A DNA stretch of 64,000 nt, taken from CAYJBH01 sp964370825 (GTDB taxonomy: Bacteria; Bacillota; Clostridia; Oscillospirales; Ruminococcaceae). Below the pieces are notes generated by a model. The model was given only the letters and a program-made list of their open reading frames with translations. It ran no database searches and was not told the DNA's origin. This document shows positions 16,289-24,757 of the stretch, in pieces. The stretch lies in assembly GCA_964370825.1 (NCBI GenBank), contig CAYJKY010000010.1:20321-84320 (forward strand). Reading direction: 5' to 3'. Position numbers and translations under genes: made by a program. The stretch's first letter is position 1; every line of letters begins with the position of its first letter.

Positions 16289-17561
16289 CTACTACACCTC
16301 CGAGCATTTCATAATCCGAATAAAATTTTGGGTAGGACTTTGCTACCGCCGCAGCATCATCTATAATAACCGTTTCTTTTGCAAAACAAGCAGCTACAGC
16401 GGCTGCCATGGCAAGGCGATGATCGTTATGTGAATTCACCCTGCCGCCGGTCACTCCACCCCCTGTTATAGCTATGGTATCTCCGTCTACCTTGGCATCG
16501 CCACCGAGAGAATTTATCAGTTCGGCTGTAGCACTAAGACGATCACTCTCCTTTAGCTTTAATCTTCCGGCTCCCGTAAGCACGGTATTGCCTTCGGCGG
16601 CGGCACCGATAACCGCAAGAATTGGCGCAAGGTCGGGGCACTGACTTATATCGATGGCAATGCCTTTTAATGTATCTTTTTTTGCTGTTACAGAGGAAAG
16701 ACCGCCCTCTTTTTTCACACTGACCTTTGCTCCAAAATTGCGTAATATTTCGACTATTACCGCATCAGCTTGATTTGTATCGGGGTAGCTGAGACCTTTC
16801 ACCGTGAGTTCACCACCAATAGCACCTGCTGCAAGCCAAAATGCGGCATTGGACCAATCACCCTCGGTGTAAACCTCGCCGGGAGATATATATTTTTGAT
16901 TGCCCTCTACCATAAATCCTGCAGGTGCTTTTACAATCTCAACCCCAAACATTTTTAATGTAGCTATAGTCATATCGACATAGGGTGCTGACTCTAACTT
17001 AGTGGTTAATTTTATTCTGCTTGTTTTGTTTAACAATGGGAGTGCAAACAGCAATCCACTTATAAACTGTGAACTGACATCTCCCGCTATTTCATAGTTA
17101 CCCGGCTTTAATTTACCCTTTAGGGTAAACGGTATAGTATCGGAACTAAAGCCGGCCCCATGCTTTTTCATTACGGTAAGAAGTGGTTCCATCGGTCTCT
17201 GTGCAAGTCTCCCCTCTCCTGTAAAGGTAACATTTTTATATGCTGCCGCCGCAATCGGGGTCAGCAATCTTAGTGTGGTTCCACTCTCGTTACATTCACA
17301 AATAGGTCGATTTTTTGGTTTATTCCCCTCACAAACCGATATTACATATCCCTCATCAGTCTGCTCTGCTACTATTTCCGCCGACAGTGCATTTAGGCAT
17401 GAGACCGTCGCGACTATATCTGCTGAAAGGGTGTTGCAATATATTTTAACCGGCTCGTCGCAGAATGATGCCGCAATTATTGCACGATGGAGGTCGGATT
17501 TTGAGCTGATTGAATTGATGCTTCCACCGAGCACAGAAGGCTGTATCACCGCAATTTTCAT
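16278..17561 (-). CDS. aroA: 3-phosphoshikimate 1-carboxyvinyltransferase (EPSP synthase)
   Basis: A 427-residue protein of the standard length. Visible signatures are SKSDLHRAIIAA near residue 22, ECNESGTTLRLLTPIAAA (family motif with the SGTTLR phosphate-binding segment), DVSSQFISGLLFALP, the DQPD-region equivalent near DISQCPDLAPILAV, and KLKESDRL plus NSHNDHRLAMA near the C-terminus. It transfers enolpyruvyl from PEP to shikimate-3-phosphate. The ribosome site AAAGGA lies 12 bp before the ATG. The sequence between aroB and this start is duplicated (see repeat at 17559-17728), so a second copy of this ribosome site exists upstream. Confidence 0.95.
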   Translation of the reverse strand: MKIAVIQPSVLGGSINSISSKSDLHRAIIAASFCDEPVKIYCNTLSADIVATVSCLNALSAEIVAEQTDEGYVISVCEGNKPKNRPICECNESGTTLRLLTPIAAAAYKNVTFTGEGRLAQRPMEPLLTVMKKHGAGFSSDTIPFTLKGKLKPGNYEIAGDVSSQFISGLLFALPLLNKTSRIKLTTKLESAPYVDMTIATLKMFGVEIVKAPAGFMVEGNQKYISPGEVYTEGDWSNAAFWLAAGAIGGELTVKGLSYPDTNQADAVIVEILRNFGAKVSVKKEGGLSSVTAKKDTLKGIAIDISQCPDLAPILAVIGAAAEGNTVLTGAGRLKLKESDRLSATAELINSLGGDAKVDGDTIAITGGGVTGGRVNSHNDHRLAMAAAVAACFAKETVIIDDAAAVAKSYPKFYSDYEMLGGVVDVL

Positions 17562-17728
17562 TCTATAGTTTTTTCCTTTCTAAATTTTTAACAAAACCTG
17601 CTGTTAGTTATGCTCACGTTAAAATCAACGTATGAAAATTTTTACATTCTATAGTTTTTCCTTTCTAAATGTTTTAACAAAACCTGCTGTTAGTTATGCT
17701 CACATTAAAATCAACGTATGAAAAATTT
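17559..17728 (-). repeat. 86-bp tandem duplication of the aroB-aroA junction
   Basis: Two direct copies with a period of 86 bp (17559-17644 and 17645 to about 17728) and only a few differences. One unit spans the last codons of aroB, the spacer, the ribosome site (GAAAGGAAAA) and the ATG of aroA. The upstream copy in transcription direction keeps its ribosome site and ATG, but a TAA follows that ATG directly. The downstream copy begins with a remnant of the aroB tail. Confidence 0.93.
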
Positions 17729-18754
17729 CGTGGCATCTTGCAGACTTATTTTGTGTAAAAAAGGCTTTCCTATATCCTCAATCATGGCAAGTGTAATGTT
17801 GCTTTTGCGAATCTTTTTATCGCCGATTATGTGAGGGAGGAGCTGCTGTACTGGGTATGGTAAGGAGTAGTCTACACCTTGTGCGTCAAGTGATTTTTTT
17901 ATCCTTTCACTAAGGCCTGATTTACACAAACCATCCCTTTCACCACAGTCTAATATATGCACCATCCCTGCCGCTACAGCAATTCCATGAGATATTGAAT
18001 AGCCACTTTCCGCCTCGATTGCGTGTCCGAGGGTATGTCCAAGATTTAGCAGTTGGCGAAGACCGTTGTCTCGTTCATCCTGCTCGACAAAGTATTTCTT
18101 TACAAGCAGGGAATGTTCGATTAAATATTTATAATCTTCCTCAACTATAGGCTCACATAGCTTATCAAACAGCTCAACGTCATAAAGAGCCGCCGATTTA
18201 ATCGCCTCTACCAATCCATTTTGAAGTTCTTCTATAGGCAAACTTTTAAATAATGCTGTGTCTATCATTACAAGATGAGGTGGATAGAATGTCCCAACAT
18301 TATTCTTTTTCCCCGCATGATCTATCGCTGTCTTTCCACCTATAGAGGCATCTACCGCAGCAAGCAATGAGGTTGCTACTGTTGCATAAGGCATCCCACG
18401 CAGATAACAGCTTGCAGCAAAACCGGTGAGATCTGAAACGACTCCGCCCCCGAGTGCAACAAGCAGGTCACCTTTATTTATAGAGTTATCGGATAAAAAA
18501 GTAAGGAGGCTTTCAAAGGTGTCAATATTCTTACTCTTCTCCCCCGCCTCTACAATAAAATCTTCCACCGTAAATCCGGAATTGGCAAGGCTGTTCTTGA
18601 GGTGGGACAAATATAACGGTGCTACATTGGTGTCGGTGACAACCACCGCTTTTGACACTCCGAACCTTTCGACCGCAAGAGCACCAAAATCATTAAGAAT
18701 GCTATCGTCAAGTATAATATCATAGTTTATCGAGGAGTTTACTGTTATTTTCAT
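17711..18754 (-). CDS. aroB: 3-dehydroquinate synthase
   Basis: A 347-residue protein of normal length. It has the NAD-binding GGGVVSDLTGFAASCYLRGMPY, the substrate and metal site residues in PTSLLAAVDAS-type and KTAIDHAGKKNNVGTFYPP segments, EAIKSAAL, and the metal-binding histidines in NLGHTLGHAIE and HGIAVAAGM. It closes DAHP to 3-dehydroquinate. The start overlaps the tyrA stop by one base (TAATG). Its last codons are copied in the tandem repeat downstream. Confidence 0.95.
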   Translation of the reverse strand: MKITVNSSINYDIILDDSILNDFGALAVERFGVSKAVVVTDTNVAPLYLSHLKNSLANSGFTVEDFIVEAGEKSKNIDTFESLLTFLSDNSINKGDLLVALGGGVVSDLTGFAASCYLRGMPYATVATSLLAAVDASIGGKTAIDHAGKKNNVGTFYPPHLVMIDTALFKSLPIEELQNGLVEAIKSAALYDVELFDKLCEPIVEEDYKYLIEHSLLVKKYFVEQDERDNGLRQLLNLGHTLGHAIEAESGYSISHGIAVAAGMVHILDCGERDGLCKSGLSERIKKSLDAQGVDYSLPYPVQQLLPHIIGDKKIRKSNITLAMIEDIGKPFLHKISLQDATKFFIR

Positions 18755-19593
18755 TAATTACCCTTCTTGCTTTTCAACTTCATTTCATTTCCGACAGAAA
18801 GTAGGTCGTGTAATTTTTCTGTATCCTTGTCTTGTAGTGTCGTTTTAAACCTATGCAGTATCTCTTCAAAGCACTCTATATCGGATATCAGATTATCGCT
18901 GTTGTTGGTCATTAACTCGCTCCACATGACGGCAGAGAGTTCCGAAACACGTGATAAATCTCTAAATGAGCCAGCGGAAAACCCTATATGTTTTTGTGAT
19001 TTTTCGTTTTGTATGTACACCGACGAGAGGATATGAGCGAGCTGTGAAGTGTAGGAAAGCATCGCATCATGCTCATCAGGGCTACAATTTATAATCTTTT
19101 TGAACCTTAAGTTCATGGCGAACTCGCCAACCGATTTCACTGCTTCCTCATTTGTTCCCTTGTCACGGCAAACTATTATGGAAGCCCCGTCAAATAGGGT
19201 TGCAACAGAATGCCGATATCCACTGCTTGTTCTACCCTGCATCGGATGTGTCCCGACAAAGTTCAGTCCGTTTGTTTTGCAAAGGTCGGTTAGCGCTGAA
19301 CATATGCCCCTCTTGTTACCGCATATATCGATTATGACTGAGCCTTTTTTAAAGCTATTTATGTTATCTCTGATATATTTTATGGTATCAGATTCATAAA
19401 GTGCGACTATGTATAGGTCGGCCTCGTCGCTACCGTTCCAACACTCGGTAATAACCCCATCTTTTATTGCAGATAACACCGCATCTTCATCTATGTCAAT
19501 TCCCTTACAGCTGTAACCGTATGCATTTGCGGCTTTAGCAATCGACCCACCTATAAGTCCGAGCCCTACAATTACTATATTTTTAAAATCCAC
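18754..19593 (-). CDS. tyrA: Prephenate dehydrogenase
   Basis: A 279-residue protein with the NAD-binding GLGLIGGSIAKAANAYGY at 10-27, GTHPMQGRTSSGY (substrate-site His region) and a helical C-terminal domain containing SYTSQLAHILSS. It oxidises and decarboxylates prephenate to 4-hydroxyphenylpyruvate on the way to tyrosine. The protein ends after the dehydrogenase domain, so there is no C-terminal ACT domain and feedback control by tyrosine through such a domain is unlikely. Translation starts at GTG within the last codons of aroF (11-bp overlap). No chorismate mutase or prephenate dehydratase gene is in the window. Confidence 0.9.
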   Translation of the reverse strand: MDFKNIVIVGLGLIGGSIAKAANAYGYSCKGIDIDEDAVLSAIKDGVITECWNGSDEADLYIVALYESDTIKYIRDNINSFKKGSVIIDICGNKRGICSALTDLCKTNGLNFVGTHPMQGRTSSGYRHSVATLFDGASIIVCRDKGTNEEAVKSVGEFAMNLRFKKIINCSPDEHDAMLSYTSQLAHILSSVYIQNEKSQKHIGFSAGSFRDLSRVSELSAVMWSELMTNNSDNLISDIECFEEILHRFKTTLQDKDTEKLHDLLSVGNEMKLKSKKGN

Positions 19594-20590
19594 CGGTTAC
19601 CTCAAGCAGTTTCTTAACCTGATAAGAAATAGTGTCAAACTCTTTAGGTGTAACCGACTGTGCTCCGTCGCAAAGGGCAAGTTCCGGTGCATTATGAACC
19701 TCAATAATGAGTCCGTCCGCACCACATGCCGCCGCTGCAAGAGACATCTGCCTAACATACTTTGAGGTTCCGAGGGCATGGCTCGGGTCTACTATAACCG
19801 GCAGGTGGCTGTGTGCCTTTATATAGGGTATTGCCGAAAGATCCAGTGTATTGCGCATTGCAGTTTCGTATGTTCTTATTCCACGCTCACAGAGTATAAC
19901 GTTGCGATTACCCTCCGACATTATGTATTCCGCACTCATTAACAACTCCTCTATGGTACTGGAAAGTCCTCTTTTGAGTAGAATCGGCTTGTCAGTTTTA
20001 CCGAGCTCACGAAGCAGTTCAAAGTTCTGCATGTTTCTCGCACCTACCTGAATCATGTCTACATCTTTAAAAAGTGACACATGGGTGGTATTGAGAACCT
20101 CGGATACCACCGGTAGTCCGGATTTTTTTCCGGCATTAATGAGAAGATCAAGTCCATCCTCTTTTAAACCCTGAAACGCATAGGGGGAGGACCTCGGTTT
20201 AAAGGCACCGCCACGCAACATCCCTGCACCCGAAGATTTCACCTCCGTTGCAACTTCATTCATCTGCTCTGCCGACTCCACCGAGCATGGACCGGCAATC
20301 AAGGTAAAGTTCCCTGCTCCGAACCTTGCATCGCCCACCTTTACAATGCTATCCTCAGGGTGAAATTTCCTGTTAACAAGCTTATAGGGCTCGCTTACAC
20401 GCCTTACAGCTTCCACTATAGGGAGTGCCTCAATGTGCCCGATATCAACCCTTGAGGTGTCACCGACAAGTCCAACGACAATACTGTCAGTTCCTGTACT
20501 TATATCAAGGCGAAAATCCTGATCTATAAGCCAACTTTTAAAGGACTCAAACTCCTTTTTATCCGCTGACTTATTAAGTATTACTATCAT
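19583..20590 (-). CDS. aroF: 3-deoxy-7-phosphoheptulonate synthase, type I-beta (with ferredoxin-like N-domain)
   Basis: A 335-residue protein. Residues 1 to about 75 form the ferredoxin-like regulatory domain seen in Thermotoga-type DAHP synthases; no chorismate mutase domain is present. The catalytic barrel has AGPCSVES at 99-106 (metal-binding Cys102), RGGAFKPRSSPYAFQG, GARNMQNF, LLKRG and PVIVDPSHA. It joins PEP and erythrose-4-phosphate, the entry step to aromatic amino acids. The ATG at 20590 was chosen: AGAAAGG precedes it by a good distance, and the open frame upstream runs into the promoter. It is the first gene of the operon. Confidence 0.94.
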   Translation of the reverse strand: MIVILNKSADKKEFESFKSWLIDQDFRLDISTGTDSIVVGLVGDTSRVDIGHIEALPIVEAVRRVSEPYKLVNRKFHPEDSIVKVGDARFGAGNFTLIAGPCSVESAEQMNEVATEVKSSGAGMLRGGAFKPRSSPYAFQGLKEDGLDLLINAGKKSGLPVVSEVLNTTHVSLFKDVDMIQVGARNMQNFELLRELGKTDKPILLKRGLSSTIEELLMSAEYIMSEGNRNVILCERGIRTYETAMRNTLDLSAIPYIKAHSHLPVIVDPSHALGTSKYVRQMSLAAAACGADGLIIEVHNAPELALCDGAQSVTPKEFDTISYQVKKLLEVTGGF

Positions 20591-20633
20591 CCAAAACCTT
20601 TCTTTCAGCTTTTTCCTACAAAATATATTATCC

Positions 20634-20662
20634 ATTATAACAAAAAATCGAATTGTTTTCAA
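20634..20662 (-). promoter_or_regulatory. Promoter of the aroF-tyrA-aroB-aroA-aroC-aroEK operon
   Basis: Read on the - strand: TTGAAA (20662-20657), a 17-bp spacer and a perfect TATAAT (20639-20634), 43 bp upstream of the aroF ATG. No T-box or tryptophan-type leader was recognised in the short leader. Confidence 0.78.
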
Positions 20663-20702
20663 GACAATACCTTCAACAGTTGTTTTTTATTGGTGTTTTT
20701 TC

Positions 20703-20731
20703 TTGCACAATACTGCAAAAAATGATAAAAT
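20703..20731 (+). promoter_or_regulatory. Promoter of the MBOAT/SGNH gene pair
   Basis: TTGCAC at 20703-20708, a 17-bp spacer and TAAAAT at 20726-20731, 30 bp before the TTG start of the MBOAT gene. It is divergent from the aroF promoter. Confidence 0.65.
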
Positions 20732-20761
20732 ATCATAGATGGTTTTTAAAACGAGGTTATA

Positions 20762-22246
20762 TTGCTTTTTAATTCCTATTCATTTTTGCTGTTTTTTCCG
20801 ATAGCGACATTAATATATTATTTGATACCCAAAAAGCTTTCCTGGGTATTTATGCTTGTAGCAAGCTATTTGTTTTACATGGGATGGCGAGCGGAGTATG
20901 CTCTGCTTTTGGCATTTGCAACCGCATCTACCTGGGTCTGTGCGCTGCTGATCTCCAGAGCAAGGTTGCGTAGTAACGGTAAGAAATTATCATTAGTCAT
21001 CATTGTCCTTGGTATGATATTAAACCTTGGTATGCTGTTTTACTATAAATATCTTAATTTCGGTATGCGAGCAATTTCGTCGGTTACCGGTTTGTTCGGC
21101 GTTGAGTTTTCGCCGCCTAACTTTGACATTATCCTGCCTGTAGGAATAAGTTTTTTTACGTTGCAAGCACTCGGCTACCTATTTGATGTCGGCTCAGGAA
21201 GAATAGAGTGTGAGAAAAACCCATTTAAGTATGCACTCTTTGTATCGTTTTTCCCACAGCTTGTTGCAGGTCCTATAGAGAGAACAGAAAATCTACTCCC
21301 TCAACTTTTTGTAAGAAGTCCCTTCGATTCAAAAAATGTAGCAAACGGACTCCGTCTGATGGCTTGGGGATATTTTCAAAAAACAGTCATTGCCGACCGT
21401 CTCGGGGCAACGGTAAACTATGTTTTTTCCATGCCGGAGGAAAGTGCCGGCACGCTGACCATAGTAGCAACACTGATGTTCGCAGTACAGATTTACTGCG
21501 ATTTTTCAGGCTACTCCGACATAGCAATAGGAGTTGCACAGGTTTTGGGAATTAAGCTTTCAGAAAATTTTAAACGACCATACTTCTCTACAAACTTCTC
21601 AACCTTCTGGCAGAGGTGGCATATATCCCTTTCACGATGGCTCCAGGATTATCTTTTTGTTCCACTATGTTGGAGCAGATGGACAGCAAAACTCCCTATC
21701 ATCGGTAAGCATGTAAAAAACCCACCTCTGCTTTCCTCTGTTTTGGTTGTTTTCGGTGTCTCGGGTTTGTGGCACGGTGCGTCCTTTAACTTTGTACTGT
21801 GGGGGTTGTTGCAGGGGTTCTATCGTGTCGGTGAAGAGATTCTACACAAAGTCATCGGCAAACCAAAAAAACACCCAAAGCTTGTGGTAAAAATCACCAA
21901 ATGCATCGTGGTTTTTATACTATGGAGCTTCAGTCTTATATTCTTTAGGGCAACCGGCACTTCGGATGCGTTTATGATGGTACAGCGGCTGTTTATGCCT
22001 TATCCGGGCGACTTTGCCACCGTTCCCGGACTCGACTTTGCTTCTCTATCATTTTCTGCCCTTTTTATTTTAGTTTTGTTTATCGGAAACCTTGTGCAGG
22101 AGAGACTCTCGGTACGTGATTGGCTATCCAAAAAAAGTTTTGCATTTAGCTGTGCTTTTGATGTTGTGTCTGTCGCCACATTGTTGATATTTTCGGTTTA
22201 CGGTCCGGGGTATGTTGCCGCACAATTTATTTATTTCCAATTTTAG
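20762..22246 (+). CDS. MBOAT family O-acyltransferase (AlgI/DltB-like)
   Basis: A 494-residue polytopic membrane protein. Signatures of the AlgI/DltB branch are present: LFNSYSFLLFFPIAT at the N-terminus, PVGISFFTLQALGYLFDV, SFFPQLVAGPIER, YCDFSGYSDIAIG, FWQRWHISLSRWLQDYLF and GLWHGASFNFVLWG with the presumed catalytic His at 338. Such proteins move acyl groups across the membrane onto cell-surface polymers. The acceptor here is unknown. The start is TTG, preceded by GAGG at a suitable distance. The next gene, 15 bp downstream, is an SGNH-like partner, as in alginate acetylation and Dlt systems; no dltA or dltC genes are present. Confidence 0.92.
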   Translation: MLFNSYSFLLFFPIATLIYYLIPKKLSWVFMLVASYLFYMGWRAEYALLLAFATASTWVCALLISRARLRSNGKKLSLVIIVLGMILNLGMLFYYKYLNFGMRAISSVTGLFGVEFSPPNFDIILPVGISFFTLQALGYLFDVGSGRIECEKNPFKYALFVSFFPQLVAGPIERTENLLPQLFVRSPFDSKNVANGLRLMAWGYFQKTVIADRLGATVNYVFSMPEESAGTLTIVATLMFAVQIYCDFSGYSDIAIGVAQVLGIKLSENFKRPYFSTNFSTFWQRWHISLSRWLQDYLFVPLCWSRWTAKLPIIGKHVKNPPLLSSVLVVFGVSGLWHGASFNFVLWGLLQGFYRVGEEILHKVIGKPKKHPKLVVKITKCIVVFILWSFSLIFFRATGTSDAFMMVQRLFMPYPGDFATVPGLDFASLSFSALFILVLFIGNLVQERLSVRDWLSKKSFAFSCAFDVVSVATLLIFSVYGPGYVAAQFIYFQF

Positions 22247-22261
22247 AAAGGTAGGTTTAGC

Positions 22262-23269
22262 ATAAAAACAAGATATAAAATTGCTATTTTCAGCACTGCG
22301 CTATGCATTTTTATGTTGGTAGCGTATCTGCTTTTATATCCTAAAAACGACGAGAGTTTAATTATTATTGAGGATTTTTACTCACTCGAAGAGAATAGTC
22401 TTGATGTTATATTTTTAGGGTCCAGCAGAAACATTATGAATATTAATCCTGCAGAAATATGGCAGACAGGTAGGCTTAGTAGCTTTGCGCTCGGCGCAAC
22501 CGGTCAGCCACTGTGGAACAGCTATCATTACCTATCAGAGGCGTTAAAAACACAGTCACCACAGCTAATAGTATTAGAAGTTGGTATGCTTAGCTTCCCT
22601 GAGGAGTATTCCGAATACAATTTCATAGTAAAAAACACCTTGGGATTAAAGCAGAATGTTAACAGATATGAGGCTATACAGACTTCCGCTCCGGAGGAAA
22701 TACGCACCGATTTGCTGCTTAAGTTTCCCGTTTTTCATGACAGATATGACGAGCTTACCGTTACCGATTTCACCTTTGGAATGGTTGACAGAGATGTAAG
22801 CTACCGCGGTTTCACCCCATCCGGAACTCAGGTCAGCTATGATATCCCTGAGGATTTAAGCGGAAATTCCGACTATGTAATTCCGGATAAAAATCTTTTA
22901 TATCTGCAGATGATAATTGAACTTTGCAGTGAAAACGATATTGAATTGTTACTGCTTGCCACACCAGATTTGATAACCGAACCGACAGGCTGGAGCGAGA
23001 TGTGCGCCTCAATTTCACATGAAGTACAGGAAATTGCCGATTTAGCCGATATAAATTATCTAAACACAGATGATGTAGGATTAGATATCGGATTAGATTA
23101 TTCCAGCGACTTTAGGGATGAACGCCACCTTAACATATACGGTGCAAAAAAGCTTAGCCAATATTTAGCAGAATATATAATCGAGAGTTATGAGATATTC
23201 ACAGTAACACCTAACCCCGAAAGTTGGGACAGCTGGTCAGCGAATACTAACACCACCTTGTACGACTAA
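22262..23269 (+). CDS. SGNH-hydrolase-like/DltD-like membrane-anchored protein, probable ATA start
   Basis: About 335 residues. An N-terminal signal anchor (basic KTRYK then a hydrophobic stretch to about residue 27) is followed by an extracytoplasmic domain with VIFLGSSRNIMNINP (nucleophile Ser in GSS) and a C-terminal DERHLNIYGAKKL, the Asp-x-x-His pair of SGNH esterases. It likely works with the MBOAT protein to acylate a surface polymer. The first in-frame ATG (22313) has no ribosome site and lies inside the membrane anchor. AGAAAGGTAGG lies about 10 bp before an in-frame ATA at 22262, and the frame closes upstream at the MBOAT stop, so ATA is the likely start. The last point is inference. 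Confidence 0.72.
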   Translation: MKTRYKIAIFSTALCIFMLVAYLLLYPKNDESLIIIEDFYSLEENSLDVIFLGSSRNIMNINPAEIWQTGRLSSFALGATGQPLWNSYHYLSEALKTQSPQLIVLEVGMLSFPEEYSEYNFIVKNTLGLKQNVNRYEAIQTSAPEEIRTDLLLKFPVFHDRYDELTVTDFTFGMVDRDVSYRGFTPSGTQVSYDIPEDLSGNSDYVIPDKNLLYLQMIIELCSENDIELLLLATPDLITEPTGWSEMCASISHEVQEIADLADINYLNTDDVGLDIGLDYSSDFRDERHLNIYGAKKLSQYLAEYIIESYEIFTVTPNPESWDSWSANTNTTLYD

Positions 23270-23311
23270 ATCAATTTAATAAATAAAAAATGTTTTTTAT
23301 TAAAATATATA

Positions 23312-23341
23312 TTTACAAATATACAGATATTATAGTATAAT
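23312..23341 (+). promoter_or_regulatory. Promoter of the uracil permease gene
   Basis: TTTACA at 23312-23317, an 18-bp spacer and a perfect TATAAT at 23336-23341. The transcript would have a leader of about 105 nt containing a run of eight T (23356-23363) and a small stem-loop (TAGGATTT at 23382-23389 with its complement at 23410-23417). No PyrR site or known riboswitch was recognised. Confidence 0.7.
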
Positions 23342-23454
23342 ATAGGGCAGGTGAATTTTTTTTGCCGAAGAAGATGCTTTGTAGGATTTATCTGCTGTCG
23401 TTTTCCGTAAAATCCTATAAAACATAATACACACAACGAAAGGACGGTTTATTT

Positions 23455-24693
23455 ATGCAACAACTTACAAACGGTAAACGCTTTATTTTAGGAGTGCAAC
23501 ATCTTTTCGCGATGTTTGGCGCTACCGTGTTGGTTCCGGCTTTAACCGGTCTTAATGTATCAATTACACTTATCTGTGCGGGAATCGGAACACTTTTGTT
23601 TCACTTTATTACGAAACATGAGGTTCCGGTATTTTTAGGTTCAAGCTTCGCTTACATTGCCGCACTGCAGATTGTTATCGGCACCGTCCCGAGTGACAGT
23701 TATGCAGGTAACACCGGAATTGCCTATGCACAAGGCGGTATAATCGTTTCCGGAATTATATACCTTGGTCTTGGACTGCTTGTTAAGCTAGTCGGAACAG
23801 AGGCAGTAAGAAGCTTCTTTCCACCGATTGTAGTCGGTCCCGTTATTGTGGTTATAGGTATCAACCTTGCTCCTACCGGTATTGCGGGTGCCTCTCAAAA
23901 TTGGTTTATTTCTCTCTTCGTTCTAATTGTAATAATCATTTCTACATGTTTTGCAAAAGGCTTCTTTAAATTAGTTCCTATCTTGATAGGCTTAACCTTA
24001 GGGTATGTAGTATCATTGATATGCGATGCCCTCAATCTTTTCCCAACTAAACTTGTAAACCTTTCCACAGTAGCGGATGCCCCCATTTTCATAGACCTTT
24101 CCGGCTTCACGCTGCCGCAGTTCGACCCCCATGCCATTGCAATGATTGCTCCTATAGCCGTAGTCACCTTCTTGGAGCATATAGGTGACATCACCACAAA
24201 CGGATCAGTCGTAGGAAAGGACTTCTTTAAGAAACCTGGTCTTCATCGCACATTGGCCGGCGACGGTGTTGCCAGTATGCTTGCAGGTTTTCTCGGTGGT
24301 CCTCCCAACACAACCTATTCTGAAAATACCGGTGTGCTTGCCGTAACACGTGTGTATGATCCTATCGTTATTAAAATAGCCGCCGTATTTGCAATTATTC
24401 TCGGGCTCTTCGGGAAACTTGGAGCAGTTTTAGCCAGTATTCCAGATCCGGTAAAGGGTGGAATGTCAATCATACTATTTGGTATGATTGCCGCTGTCGG
24501 AATGCGCACCATGGTTGAGGCAAAGGTCGATTTCTCAAAAAGTCGTAATCTTCTTATCTGTGGTCTGATTTTAGTATTCGGTCTTGGTACATCTGCAATT
24601 AACATCACATTTTTCGGTCTACAGTTTAGCGGATTATTTGTTGCTGTTTTAGTTGGTGTATTTGCGAATAAGGTGTTGCCTAAAGACATATAA
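23455..24693 (+). CDS. uraA: Uracil permease (NCS2 family)
   Basis: A 412-residue membrane protein of the nucleobase:cation symporter 2 family, with the family signatures HLFAMFGATVLVPALTG at 17-33 and FLGSSFAYIAALQ. The substrate-binding glutamates are present at the positions known from E. coli UraA: Glu241 in EHIGD and Glu290 in ENTGV. This favours uracil over xanthine. It imports uracil with protons for salvage. AAAGGA lies 10 bp before the ATG, and a strong terminator follows. No other pyrimidine gene is next to it. Confidence 0.92.
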   Translation: MQQLTNGKRFILGVQHLFAMFGATVLVPALTGLNVSITLICAGIGTLLFHFITKHEVPVFLGSSFAYIAALQIVIGTVPSDSYAGNTGIAYAQGGIIVSGIIYLGLGLLVKLVGTEAVRSFFPPIVVGPVIVVIGINLAPTGIAGASQNWFISLFVLIVIIISTCFAKGFFKLVPILIGLTLGYVVSLICDALNLFPTKLVNLSTVADAPIFIDLSGFTLPQFDPHAIAMIAPIAVVTFLEHIGDITTNGSVVGKDFFKKPGLHRTLAGDGVASMLAGFLGGPPNTTYSENTGVLAVTRVYDPIVIKIAAVFAIILGLFGKLGAVLASIPDPVKGGMSIILFGMIAAVGMRTMVEAKVDFSKSRNLLICGLILVFGLGTSAINITFFGLQFSGLFVAVLVGVFANKVLPKDI

Positions 24694-24709
24694 ATATATT
24701 TTGTATAAC

Positions 24710-24756
24710 AACAATAAAAGGCGATGGAGAGTTTCTTCCCATCGCCTTTTATTGTT
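24710..24756. terminator. Bidirectional terminator between uraA and the lipoprotein gene
   Basis: A perfect 18-bp inverted repeat (24710-24727 and 24739-24756) with an 11-nt loop. The GC-rich core (GGCGATGG) is flanked by A/T runs (AATAAAA and TTTTATT) on both sides, so it can stop transcription from both convergent genes. Confidence 0.9.
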
Positions 24757-24757
24757 A

